This document shows, one piece after another, positions 1 to 7,129 of a DNA stretch of 8,157 nucleotides. Origin of the DNA: Candidatus Krumholzibacteriia bacterium (GTDB lineage: Bacteria; Krumholzibacteriota; Krumholzibacteria; WVZY01; JAKEHA01); contig JAOTVO010000108.1 in assembly GCA_029863355.1 (NCBI GenBank), positions 1 to 8,157 on the forward strand, given 5' to 3'. A program made the position numbers and the translations under genes. Positions within the stretch are counted from its first letter, which is position 1. Every line of letters starts with the position of its first letter. The notes under the pieces are model-generated. The model was not told the origin of the DNA and did not search any database. It worked only from the letters and a program-made list of their open reading frames with translations.

Positions 1-5
1 GATCC

Positions 6-1253
6 ATGAAAGCACTATCGGCGATCGCGATATCTCTCGCGCTCGTGGGCACGAGTGTGGCCGCGGGGCTCGACCCCGTGCCGTCACCGGCGGGACCGGA
101 GAGCGCCCAGCCGTGGCTCTTCGCCACGCCCGGCGGACGCGTGCTCCTGAGCTGGGTCGAGCCCGCCGGCGAGGAGCGCCACGCGCTTCGCTTCTCCTCG
201 CTCGACGGTGAGCGCTGGAGCGAGCCGCGCACCGTGGCCGAGGGGGTGAACTGGTTCGTCAACTGGGCCGACGTGCCGTCGGTGGTGGCCGACGACGACG
301 GGTGGATGGCCGCGCACTGGCTGGTCAAGAACGGTGAGGACACGTACGCGTACGATGTCCACGTGGCGCAGTCCCGCGACGGCGGGCGCACATGGGGCGC
401 GCCGGCCGTACTCAACGACGACGGCACCGAGACCGAGCACGGGTTCGTCTCCATGCTCCCGCGCGACAGCGAGACGGTGGTCACCTGGCTCGACGGGCGC
501 AAGAACGCGTCGGTGAAGGCGGCGAGCGGCGGCCACGGAGACGAACACGGGGGAGAGATGACGCTACGCGCGGCGCGGCTCCTGCGCGACGGTCGCGTGC
601 TCGACGCGACCGAGCTGGACGGGCGCACGTGCGACTGCTGTCCGACGGCCATCGCGCCGGCGCCGGGCGGCGCGCTGGTGGCCTATCGCGACCGTTCGGC
701 GAACGAGACGCGGGCGATCGCGCTCGTGCGCTACGGTGCCGACGGAGGCGGACGTGCGCGCGGCGGCGCCGTGCAGGTGCTCTTCGACGACGCGTGGGTG
801 ATCGAAGGCTGCCCCGTCAACGGCCCCGCGTTGGATGTGGCGGGGGACGCGGTCGCGCTGGCCTGGTTCACGATGGCGCACAACCGGCCCGAGGTGTGGG
901 TATCCCTGCGCGGTGCGGATGGAACCGAGGAGCGCAGGCGCACGCGCGCGGACGACGGCGCGCCCATCGGGCGCGTCGACGTGGTGGCGCTCGACGACGG
1001 AGGTGCCGTGGTGTGCTGGCTCGAGCAGGTGGAAGGCGGTGCGGAAGTGCGCCTGCGGCGCGTGGGGGCAGACGGCCGTGCGGGCGCGTCCATGACGGCG
1101 GCGCAGACCAGCGCGGCCCGCGCGAGTGGTCACCCGCGGATCGTGCGCCGCGGCGGCGAGCTCGTCGCTGCGTGGACCGAGGTGGGCGAAGAGGGAACGG
1201 TCGTGCGCACGGCGCGCGGCCCGATCGACGCCATAGCGAAGGGCGAGCGGTGA
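6..1253 (+). CDS. Secreted BNR/Asp-box repeat (sialidase-fold) protein
   Basis: Encodes 415 residues. Residues 1-20 look like a Sec signal peptide: MK, a hydrophobic core, then SVAA before GLDP. One good Asp-box (S-x-D-x-G-x-T-W) lies at residues 123-130 and a degenerate one (S-x-D-G-x-x-W) at about 65-71. Evenly spaced W/V-rich strands fit a six-bladed beta-propeller of the kind annotated as exo-alpha-sialidase. I could not identify the sialidase arginine triad, so glycosidase activity is not supported and a binding or structural role is equally likely. Odd features are a CDCC-type cluster (Cys209, Cys211, Cys212), a CPVNGP motif with Cys269, and a His/Glu-rich stretch near residues 174-182. 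The ATG lies 5 bases from the window edge, so an upstream start cannot be excluded, although the signal peptide supports this one. The TGA overlaps the next start, so the two genes are probably cotranscribed and translationally coupled. Confidence 0.8.
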   Translation: MKALSAIAISLALVGTSVAAGLDPVPSPAGPESAQPWLFATPGGRVLLSWVEPAGEERHALRFSSLDGERWSEPRTVAEGVNWFVNWADVPSVVADDDGWMAAHWLVKNGEDTYAYDVHVAQSRDGGRTWGAPAVLNDDGTETEHGFVSMLPRDSETVVTWLDGRKNASVKAASGGHGDEHGGEMTLRAARLLRDGRVLDATELDGRTCDCCPTAIAPAPGGALVAYRDRSANETRAIALVRYGADGGGRARGGAVQVLFDDAWVIEGCPVNGPALDVAGDAVALAWFTMAHNRPEVWVSLRGADGTEERRRTRADDGAPIGRVDVVALDDGGAVVCWLEQVEGGAEVRLRRVGADGRAGASMTAAQTSAARASGHPRIVRRGGELVAAWTEVGEEGTVVRTARGPIDAIAKGER

Positions 1254-2911
1254 TGCGACCTCGCCTGCTGACCGTCGCCGTCGCGACGATGCTGGTGGGA
1301 TGGGGTGTGGCGCGGGCCTGCTCGACCTTCGTGATCGAGGACGGCACGCGCCGCGTTTTCGGCAAGAACTACGACTGGGACGTGGCCGACGGCCTGGTGA
1401 TCGTGAACAAACGCGGGATGGCCAAGCGCGCTCTCATCGCGGGACCGGCGGGAACGGAAGCGGCGGCCGAGTGGGTATCGCGCTACGGCAGCGTGACGTT
1501 CAACCAGTACGGCCGCGAGCTTCCGTGCGGGGGAATGAACGAGGCGGGCCTGGTCATCGAGCTGATGTGGCTCGACGAGACCGTCTACGCGGTGCCCGAC
1601 GCGCGCCGCGCCGTGTCCAACCTGCAGTGGATCCAGTACCAGCTCGACGTCGCGGACAGCGTCGAAGAGGTGATCGCGTCCGACGCGAGCGTGCGCATCG
1701 AGTCCGGCGGCACGGCCCGCGTGCACTACCTCGTCGCCGACCGCTCGGGCGCGGTGGCGACGATCGAGATTCTCCAAGGTGAAATGGTGGTGCACACGGG
1801 CGCCGATCTGCCCGTGCCCGCCCTCACCAACGACACCTATGACGCCTCGCTCGCCTTTCTCGAGGGGCTCCCCGCCGACGGGACGCCGTCCACGGGATCC
1901 TCGCTCCATCGCTTCGCGCGCGCGGCGCGCGCGTGCGCCGGCGCCGCCTCGACCGCGCCACCCCCGGCGCGCCTCCACGAGCGTGCTTTCACCGTCCTCG
2001 ATGACATCGCGCAGGAAGACTACACCATCTGGCAGATCGTCTACGACATGATGGAGGGGCGCGTGTACTTCCGCACGCGCGACGCGCGCGCGACGCGGTT
2101 CATCGACTTCGACACTCTCGATTTCGACTGCACCTCCCCGCCGCGTATTCTCGACATGAACGCCGCGCACGCCGGCGATGTCAGCGAGAAGCTCGTCGCC
2201 TACACGCGCGCTGCCAACATCGACCTGGTGCGCGGTGCCTTCCGCCAGACCGAGTTCCTGCGCAGTACGCCGGAGACGGTAATCCGAACGGTTGGTGTGT
2301 ACCCGGACAGGACCAGATGTACGGGCAGCGAGTGGGTCGATCGCGAGGCGGTCGAAGCGGCCGTCATCGCCGAGCACAACTTGGCGCGCACCGACCCCCA
2401 GCGCTACGCGCGCTTACTGGAAGAATGGCGGCCGTACTTCCGTGGCAAGCGGCTCGAGCTTCCCGGGCGCGGCACCATCGCCACCGAGGAGGGTGTGAAG
2501 GCGCTGGAGGAAGCGATCGCGTTCCTTCGCGGCGCCGACTCCCTGCCCAAGCTGCGCCCATCGCCCGGGCTCGCGCGCGCGGCCCGTGACCACGTCCGCG
2601 ACACCGGTCCCGCCGGCACAATGGGACACGTGGGCAGCGACGGCTCCGAGCCAGCCGACCGCGTGCGCCGCTACGGCAGATGGTCCGGGCGCGTCGGAGA
2701 GAACATCGCCTACGGCGGAATGGACGCCCGTGAGTTCGTCATGCGGCTCATCGTGGACGACGGCGTGGCCGACCGCAGCCACCGCGCCAACGTCTTCAGC
2801 CCCCGCTACCGCCTCGCCGGCGTGGCCTTCGACTGGCATCGCGAGTACGGCACCATGTGCGTGATCACGTACGCGGGCGGGTTCGAGGCGTACGAGGGCG
2901 AAGAGAACTGA
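1253..2911 (+). CDS. Exported Ntn-type linear amide hydrolase fused to a C-terminal CAP domain
   Basis: Encodes 552 residues. The start is ATG 1253, overlapping the previous TGA by one base; a GAAGGG ribosome site at 1238-1243 is well spaced. GTG 1250 is an in-frame alternative. Residues 1-22 form a signal peptide ending A-R-A. Cleavage would leave Cys23 (CSTF) as N-terminal nucleophile, as in choloylglycine hydrolases and penicillin V acylases. Matching family motifs are GKNYDW with Asp41, GMNEAGL at 94-100, LTND with Asn193 and SSLHRF with Arg220. Lys38 stands where many relatives have Arg. The hydrolase part ends near residue 350. A CAP (SCP/PR-1-like) domain follows from about 370: EHN at 374-376, GH (His459), GEN (Glu483), HR (His510), then a typical C-terminal strand region. 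Family members cleave linear amide C-N bonds such as bile-salt, penicillin V or N-acyl lactone amides; the substrate here is unknown. CAP domains often bind lipids. Probably periplasmic or secreted. Confidence 0.87.
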   Translation: MRPRLLTVAVATMLVGWGVARACSTFVIEDGTRRVFGKNYDWDVADGLVIVNKRGMAKRALIAGPAGTEAAAEWVSRYGSVTFNQYGRELPCGGMNEAGLVIELMWLDETVYAVPDARRAVSNLQWIQYQLDVADSVEEVIASDASVRIESGGTARVHYLVADRSGAVATIEILQGEMVVHTGADLPVPALTNDTYDASLAFLEGLPADGTPSTGSSLHRFARAARACAGAASTAPPPARLHERAFTVLDDIAQEDYTIWQIVYDMMEGRVYFRTRDARATRFIDFDTLDFDCTSPPRILDMNAAHAGDVSEKLVAYTRAANIDLVRGAFRQTEFLRSTPETVIRTVGVYPDRTRCTGSEWVDREAVEAAVIAEHNLARTDPQRYARLLEEWRPYFRGKRLELPGRGTIATEEGVKALEEAIAFLRGADSLPKLRPSPGLARAARDHVRDTGPAGTMGHVGSDGSEPADRVRRYGRWSGRVGENIAYGGMDAREFVMRLIVDDGVADRSHRANVFSPRYRLAGVAFDWHREYGTMCVITYAGGFEAYEGEEN

Positions 2912-2972
2912 GCCGCGCCGCCGGCCGGCACGTTCAGAATCGAACGGAGACGGCAAACCCGCTGTCGCCATT

Positions 2973-2986
2973 GCGAGTGGCGAGTG
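2973..2986 (+). repeat. Short tandem repeat, 2 x GCGAGTG
   Basis: Two head-to-tail copies of GCGAGTG lie in the 177-base gap between the CAP-fusion gene and the cupin gene, followed by a partial copy (GCGTGGG). The copies are flanked by a 6-base inverted pair, GTCGCC at about 2964-2969 and GGCGAC at about 2996-3001. This could be an operator for the cupin promoter downstream, but such short repeats also arise by chance in GC-rich DNA. No gene is visible in this gap. Confidence 0.25.
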
Positions 2987-3053
2987 GCGTGGGGCGGCGA
3001 CGCTCACGCGGTCCGCGTAGGGCGTGGTGCTCCGGCAATGCAGGACACTGCGA

Positions 3054-3082
3054 TTGGACTCGACGTGGATAGGTGGTACCAT
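3054..3082 (+). promoter_or_regulatory. Probable extended -10 promoter giving a leaderless cupin transcript
   Basis: TTGGAC (3054-3059) is separated by 17 bases from TACCAT (3077-3082), and a TGG immediately before the hexamer gives an extended -10 (TGn). The -10 fits the TANNNT form. Only six bases separate it from ATG 3089, so the expected transcription start falls on or next to the start codon. The only Shine-Dalgarno-like string, AGGTGG (3071-3076), lies 12 bases upstream and would not be in the transcript if the promoter is real. The -35 match is weak (TTG only). Confidence 0.5.
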
Positions 3083-3088
3083 GCGGCC

Positions 3089-3448
3089 ATGTCCATCAAA
3101 CATTCAGAAGAAATGCCGCGCGAGCGCGTGGGTGCGGGCAAAGGAACCGAGCGCCAGGTGTTGATCGGCTCCGGCGAAGGCCCCAACTTCGCCATGCGCC
3201 GCTTCATCATGCAGCCGGGCGGGGGCATGCCCCGGCACAAGAACACGGTCGAGCACGAGCAGTACGTGCTGCGCGGGCGCGCGCGCATCGGCATCGGGGA
3301 AGAGACGCACGAGGTGCGCGCGGGCGACGTCGTCTACATTCCCGCGCTCACGCCGCACTGGTACGAGGTGCTCTCGACCGACGAGCCGTTCGAGTTTCTC
3401 TGCATGATTCCGAACACTCCCGAAGACCGCGTCGAGATCCTCGAGTAG
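3089..3448 (+). CDS. Small single-domain cupin protein
   Basis: Encodes 119 residues, a usual length for a single cupin barrel, with no signal peptide. The start is ATG 3089. An in-frame ATG at 2984 would add 35 residues of translated intergenic sequence with no family character, so it was rejected. Cupin motif 1 reads GGGMPRHKNTVEHEQYVLRG (residues 44-63) with candidate metal ligands His50, His56 and Glu57. Motif 2 reads GDVVYIPALTPHW (79-91) with His90. The usual H-x-H pair is loosened, since residue 52 is Asn. This pattern fits metal-binding cupins of the cupin_2 type that bind or convert small organic molecules; the reaction cannot be deduced. The stop is 10 bases before the symporter gene, so it probably leads a transporter operon. 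It could be an enzyme acting on the imported solute or a ligand-binding accessory protein. Confidence 0.85.
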   Translation: MSIKHSEEMPRERVGAGKGTERQVLIGSGEGPNFAMRRFIMQPGGGMPRHKNTVEHEQYVLRGRARIGIGEETHEVRAGDVVYIPALTPHWYEVLSTDEPFEFLCMIPNTPEDRVEILE

Positions 3449-3458
3449 GCCGGGAAGC

Positions 3459-4862
3459 ATGCTCCTCGCCATCGTCGCCGTCTATCTGGCCGCCATGCTC
3501 GCGCTCGGCGTGTGGGTGAGTCGGACCCGCGTGGCGGGGGTGACCGATTTCCTCCTCGCCGGCCGCCGGCTGGGCCTGTTGATGGCCGCCGGCGCCCTGG
3601 CCGCCACGCACTTCGGCGGGGGTGCGGTGCTGGGCGGCGCCGAGTACGGCTACACCCACGGCGCCGCCGGCGTCTGGTACGGGTTATCCACCGGCATCGG
3701 ACTGCTCGCGTTGGGCCTTCTTACCGCGCGACGCTTCCGCGACCTCTCCCTCTTCACGGTCCCCGACTACCTGGCTGGCCGCTACGGCGGCAAAGCCGTC
3801 CGCGTCCTGGGCGCGCTGCTCTCGCTCGTCGCCCTGGTCGGCATCCTGGCGGCACAGGTCAACGCCGCCGGCCGCGCGTTCGCGATCCTCGGCCTGGAGG
3901 GAATGGCGGCACCCGTGCTGGCGGTGGCCGTGTTCGTCGCGTACACCGCGCTGGGCGGCTTGTGGGCGGCGACGATCTCCGACGCGGTGCAGCTGGCCAT
4001 CGCGGCGGTCGGCGTGCTGGTCGCGGCGCTGGTCGTTCTGGCGCGCGCCGGCGACGCCGGCGGACTCGGCGCGCTGCTGCAGGCGAAGGGCGTAGCACCC
4101 GCCTATTTCAATCCCGCCGGCGAGGGGGCTTCGTTCATCTTCTGGCTGCTCCTGCCGACCGTGATGTACACGCTCATCGGGCAGGACTTCTACCAGCGCC
4201 TCTTCGCCGCTCGTGACGCGCGCACGGCGCGTGCGGCCGCGCTGGCCGGCGGCGTCTTTCTCGTCGTGGTGAGCGCGCTGCCCGTCGTGGTGGGGATGGG
4301 CGCGCGCGCGCTGGCACCGGAGGGGCTCGCTCCGGGCGACGCGATGCCGTGGGTGCTGCGCGAGCTGATGCACCCCGTGCTGGGCGGGTTCATCCTCGCC
4401 GCCGTGCTGGCCGCGATCATGTCCACCGCCGACTCGCTCCTCACCTCCGCCACTGCACACGTCGTCAAGGATGTCTGGATCGAGGCGCTGGGCCGGGCGG
4501 ATGCCGGCGAGGAGCGCCGCATGCTCGCGCTCTCGCGCGTGGTGACCGTGGTGGTGGGGGTGGTGGCGCTGGCCATCGGCGTGAGCTTGCCCGGGATCGT
4601 GCGCACGCTGATCTACTCCTACACGATGTACACGGCCGGCGTGCTCGTGCCCGTCCTGGGCGGCATCGTCTGGAAGCGGGGTACGCGCGCCGGTGCGCTG
4701 GCCGCCATCGTGGCCGGGGCGACGGTCGCGCTGGCCGGGCTAGCCGGCGGACTCGAGTTGGGCGGGCTGCCCGTCGAGATCGCCGCGGCGGGTGTCTCGG
4801 CGACCGCGTTCGTGATCGTCTCCCTCTTCTCGTCCGGCGGGCGAGCGCAAGCGCGCGCTTGA
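3459..4862 (+). CDS. Sodium:solute symporter (SSS/SLC5 family)
   Basis: Encodes 467 residues, a typical length for the family, and is almost entirely hydrophobic with about 12-13 membrane segments beginning at residue 2. Diagnostic stretches are DFLLAGRRLG near residues 30-39, VPDYLAGRYGG near 107-117, AYTALGGLWAATISDAVQ near 161-178, and the core motif AAIMSTADSLL. In the last, Ser322-Thr323 occupy the position of the Na2-site hydroxyl residues in LeuT-fold SSS proteins. YQRLFAARD is also typical. The family imports solutes such as sugars, amino acids, proline, pantothenate, carboxylates or urea with Na+; the substrate cannot be read from sequence. A weak ribosome site (AGTAGG, 3444-3449) overlaps the cupin stop. 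The antiporter gene follows after 34 bases, suggesting cotranscription. Confidence 0.92.
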   Translation: MLLAIVAVYLAAMLALGVWVSRTRVAGVTDFLLAGRRLGLLMAAGALAATHFGGGAVLGGAEYGYTHGAAGVWYGLSTGIGLLALGLLTARRFRDLSLFTVPDYLAGRYGGKAVRVLGALLSLVALVGILAAQVNAAGRAFAILGLEGMAAPVLAVAVFVAYTALGGLWAATISDAVQLAIAAVGVLVAALVVLARAGDAGGLGALLQAKGVAPAYFNPAGEGASFIFWLLLPTVMYTLIGQDFYQRLFAARDARTARAAALAGGVFLVVVSALPVVVGMGARALAPEGLAPGDAMPWVLRELMHPVLGGFILAAVLAAIMSTADSLLTSATAHVVKDVWIEALGRADAGEERRMLALSRVVTVVVGVVALAIGVSLPGIVRTLIYSYTMYTAGVLVPVLGGIVWKRGTRAGALAAIVAGATVALAGLAGGLELGGLPVEIAAAGVSATAFVIVSLFSSGGRAQARA

Positions 4863-4896
4863 CCTGGACCGCCCGCTCGCGGTTTCCTTCGGCACG

Positions 4897-6786
4897 ATGC
4901 ACTTCTCGCTAGAAAGTCCCGCGCTCACCGTCGCGCTGGCGCTGGCGGCGGGGATGATCGCGCAAGCGGTCGCCCGGCACCTGCGCATACCAGGCATCGT
5001 CGTTCTGCTCGTGACCGGTGTGCTGATGGGCCCCGACCTGCTCGGCGTCGTTCGTCCCGAAGTCGTCGGCGACGCCCTCCACCTCATCGTCGGCTTCGCC
5101 ATCGCCGTGATCCTCTTCGAGGGCGGGCTCAACCTGGAGTGGCGGCGGTTACGGCGCGAAGCGGGCCCCATCCGCAAACTCGTCACCATCGGCGCACTCA
5201 TGACCTGGGGCGGCGCGGTGCTGTCGGCGCGCGCGATCCTCGGCTGGGACTGGCCGCTCGCCGTGCTGTTCGGGTCGCTGGTGATCGTCACCGGACCCAC
5301 GGTCATCACGCCGATCCTCAGGCGCTTCAAGATCCGCCACAACCTGGAGACCATACTCGAGGCCGAGGGGATATTCATCGACGCCATCGGCGCCATCATC
5401 GCCGTGGTCTCGCTGGAAGTCGTTCTCTCCTATGGTCAGGCCGCGTTCCTCCACGGGGCCGTGTCCGCGCCGACGCGCTTGCTCGTGGGCGGACTGGTTG
5501 GTCTCGCCGGCGGCTTCGCGGCGGCACTCCTGCTGCGCGCGCGGGGCTGGGTGCCCGAGGGCCTGGAGAACGTGTTCACTCTCTCGCTCGCCATCGCAAT
5601 CTTCCACGTGAGCAACGCCCTGGCCTCCGAGTCGGGCATCGTCGCGGCTATCGTCGCGGGCATGGTCGTCGGCAACATGCGCAGCGGCGCCTCGAGCGAT
5701 TTGCGCGAATTCAAGGAACAGCTCACCGTGATGTTCATCGGGATGTTGTTCGTGCTGCTCGCCGCGGACGTGCGGGCGCAGGACGTTGCCGCCCTGGGCG
5801 TGCCGGGCGCACTCGTGGTGCTGGTGCTCTCGCTTGTGGTCCGCCCGCTGCAAGTGCTTGCCTGCACGGCGGGTGAGGGTCTGCAGTGGCGCGAGCGCGG
5901 GTTCCTCGCCTGGCTCGCGCCGCGCGGCATCGTGGCTGCGGCAGTGTCGTCCCTGTTCTACGACCGCATGACCGCCGCCGGCATGCCGGGGGGAGTCGAG
6001 GTACGCGCCCTCGTGTTCATGGTCATCGCGGCCACGGTGGTCGTCCAGGGCGGGCTGGCCGGCGTGGTAGCCCGCTGGCTGGGCGTGCTTCGGCCGCGGG
6101 GACAGGGCTACGCGATTCTCGGCGCGCACGATCTCGCCGCCGTGCTGGCCGGCGTCCTGCGCGACAGCGGCGAGCCGGTCGTCATGATCGACGCCAACCC
6201 ACAGACGGCGCGACACGCGCAGGAGGCGGGTTTTCGCGTGGTGCACGGGAGCGCGCTCGAGGAGCGCGTTCACATGGCGGCGCAGATCGACACGCGCCGC
6301 GCGGTCGTCGCCATGCTCACCAACGATGGAATCAACCTGCTCTTCGCGCGCAAGGCGCGCGAAGAGTACGACGTGGGCACCGCCTACGTGGCCATACCGC
6401 GCGGACACGGCGCTCTCTCCCCGGCCATCGTCGAAGCGGCCGGCGCGCGGGTGCTCTTCGCCAACGAAGTAGACGTCGAGCTGTGGGATGTCCGCGCCCG
6501 TCGTGGTCTGACCTCGCTCCGGCTGATGCGCTTTACCGGCACGAGAAGCGAAGAGGGGACGGACGCCGCGTCGCTCGAGATTCCGAAAGAGGAGCAGAAC
6601 CTCCTCCTCCCGCTGGCGCGCGTGAGTCACTCGGGCGCCGTGACGCCCGTCGGGGATGGAAACGTGGCGACAGACATACGGGTGTATTGGCTCGTGTTCG
6701 CGGAGCGCGAGAACGAGGCGCTGCGCTGGCTCGAGAGCAACGGATGGGAATCGGCTGCGGAAACGGCGGGCAAGGACGGGGTCTGA
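4897..6786 (+). CDS. CPA-type cation:proton antiporter with C-terminal TrkA-N/RCK-like domain
   Basis: Encodes 629 residues. Residues 1-400 form a Na+/H+ exchanger domain with about 12 membrane segments, including IPGIVVLLVTGVLMGPDLLG near 32-50, ILFEGGLNL near 73-81, TGPTVITPILRR at 132-143, and the core helix with Glu157 and Asp162 (EGIFIDAIGA). Asp162 is the likely ion-binding carboxylate; many CPA1 members have Asn-Asp here, whereas this protein has Ile-Asp. From about 405 a cytosolic Rossmann-like TrkA-N domain begins. Its glycine loop is degenerate (GAHDLAA at 409-415), but the ribose-binding acidic residue is kept (Asp432 in MIDAN), as is VVHGSALE. Residues after about 530 resemble a diverged TrkA-C region. 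The expected role is exchange of Na+ or K+ for H+ across the inner membrane, possibly gated by a nucleotide. No strong ribosome site precedes the ATG. It could exchange K+ rather than Na+. Confidence 0.9.
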   Translation: MHFSLESPALTVALALAAGMIAQAVARHLRIPGIVVLLVTGVLMGPDLLGVVRPEVVGDALHLIVGFAIAVILFEGGLNLEWRRLRREAGPIRKLVTIGALMTWGGAVLSARAILGWDWPLAVLFGSLVIVTGPTVITPILRRFKIRHNLETILEAEGIFIDAIGAIIAVVSLEVVLSYGQAAFLHGAVSAPTRLLVGGLVGLAGGFAAALLLRARGWVPEGLENVFTLSLAIAIFHVSNALASESGIVAAIVAGMVVGNMRSGASSDLREFKEQLTVMFIGMLFVLLAADVRAQDVAALGVPGALVVLVLSLVVRPLQVLACTAGEGLQWRERGFLAWLAPRGIVAAAVSSLFYDRMTAAGMPGGVEVRALVFMVIAATVVVQGGLAGVVARWLGVLRPRGQGYAILGAHDLAAVLAGVLRDSGEPVVMIDANPQTARHAQEAGFRVVHGSALEERVHMAAQIDTRRAVVAMLTNDGINLLFARKAREEYDVGTAYVAIPRGHGALSPAIVEAAGARVLFANEVDVELWDVRARRGLTSLRLMRFTGTRSEEGTDAASLEIPKEEQNLLLPLARVSHSGAVTPVGDGNVATDIRVYWLVFAERENEALRWLESNGWESAAETAGKDGV

Positions 6787-6800
6787 GGCCTGAAAGAAAT

Positions 6801-6866
6801 GCGGCGCCGGCGTGGGAGAAGCTAAATCACTAGGTTCCGATCGCCCTGGCCCTTCGCCGGCGCCGC
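6801..6866 (+). terminator. Possible 3'-end stem-loop of the transporter operon
   Basis: A perfect 12-base inverted repeat pairs GCGGCGCCGGCG (6801-6812) with CGCCGGCGCCGC (6855-6866) across a 42-base spacer. A further GGG (6814-6816) can pair with CCC (6850-6852) across a small internal loop. The left arm starts 15 bases after the antiporter stop. No U-tract follows, so it is not a classical intrinsic terminator. It may instead protect the transcript end or act with Rho. The arms contain short palindromes themselves, which raises the chance of coincidence. Confidence 0.35.
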
Positions 6867-7004
6867 GGCGCGACAGGTCAGCGGGGGGTCGTCCGCCCGT
6901 CACGCACATCTGAGTGGATCCGGCCCGCACCAGGGCGACGGAGGGAGGCCACGCCGTGGCGTCGCACAGGATCCGACATCTCCGTCGCGGCGTTTCCCCC
7001 GTCC

Positions 7005-7014
7005 TTACATGTAA
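7005..7014. promoter_or_regulatory. TTACATGTAA palindrome, possible operator
   Basis: A perfect 10-base palindrome in a small AT-rich patch of an otherwise GC-rich gap, 125 bases upstream of the phosphodiesterase start. Such half-site pairs are typical of dimeric regulators, but no regulator gene is present in the window and only one copy was seen. Confidence 0.25.
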
Positions 7015-7091
7015 ACACTCCTATTCACCGGGAACGACCGAGGCGGCTGAAGGCGCTCGCGCCCGGAGCGCCGGCGCCCTGTCGATGCCGT

Positions 7092-7129
7092 TGTGATACT
7101 TGCAGTTGCGGCCCGCGATCTGAGATGAT
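7092..7129 (+). promoter_or_regulatory. Candidate promoter region of the phosphodiesterase gene
   Basis: Two weak extended -10 candidates are present. TGT-GATACT (7092-7100) would start a transcript with a leader of about 30 bases. TGA-GATGAT (7121-7129), with TTGCAG (7100-7105) 18 bases upstream of the hexamer, would place the start about at ATG 7139 and give a leaderless message. Both hexamers match TATAAT at four of six positions. No Shine-Dalgarno sequence is seen before ATG 7139, which slightly favours the second. Confidence 0.35.

Noticed and set aside
392..1252. Upstream extension of the hydrolase-CAP reading frame to ATG 392
   Set aside because: The extension is Arg-rich shadow sequence inside the propeller gene. 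ATG 1253 has a ribosome site, a signal peptide and the correct exposure of Cys23.
1130..2377. Antisense open frame of 415 codons opposite the hydrolase half of the fusion gene
   Set aside because: Low-complexity Arg/His/Val composition without motifs. The + strand encodes clear Ntn-hydrolase motifs across the same bases.
2920..2929. GCCGGCCGGC palindrome after the fusion gene as a terminator
   Set aside because: It has no room for a loop and no U-tract. Such strings occur by chance in GC-rich DNA.
3081..3083. ATG at 3081, well spaced from AGGTGG, as the true cupin start
   Set aside because: It is in a different frame that reaches a stop after about 28 codons and shows no conserved motif. 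A tiny leader peptide cannot be excluded but is not supported.
2984..3088. Longer cupin start at ATG 2984
   Set aside because: It would translate through the promoter-like region and add 35 residues without cupin character. ATG 3089 gives a normal single-barrel length.
5149..6930. Long antisense open frame of 593 codons opposite the antiporter gene
   Set aside because: Its translation is rich in Arg, His, Glu and Gln with no family resemblance. Long antisense frames are expected opposite coding sequence of high GC content, and the + strand antiporter motifs are unambiguous.
6914..7096. 60-codon forward open frame in the gap before the phosphodiesterase gene
   Set aside because: No ribosome site, no recognisable motif and biased composition; probably chance.
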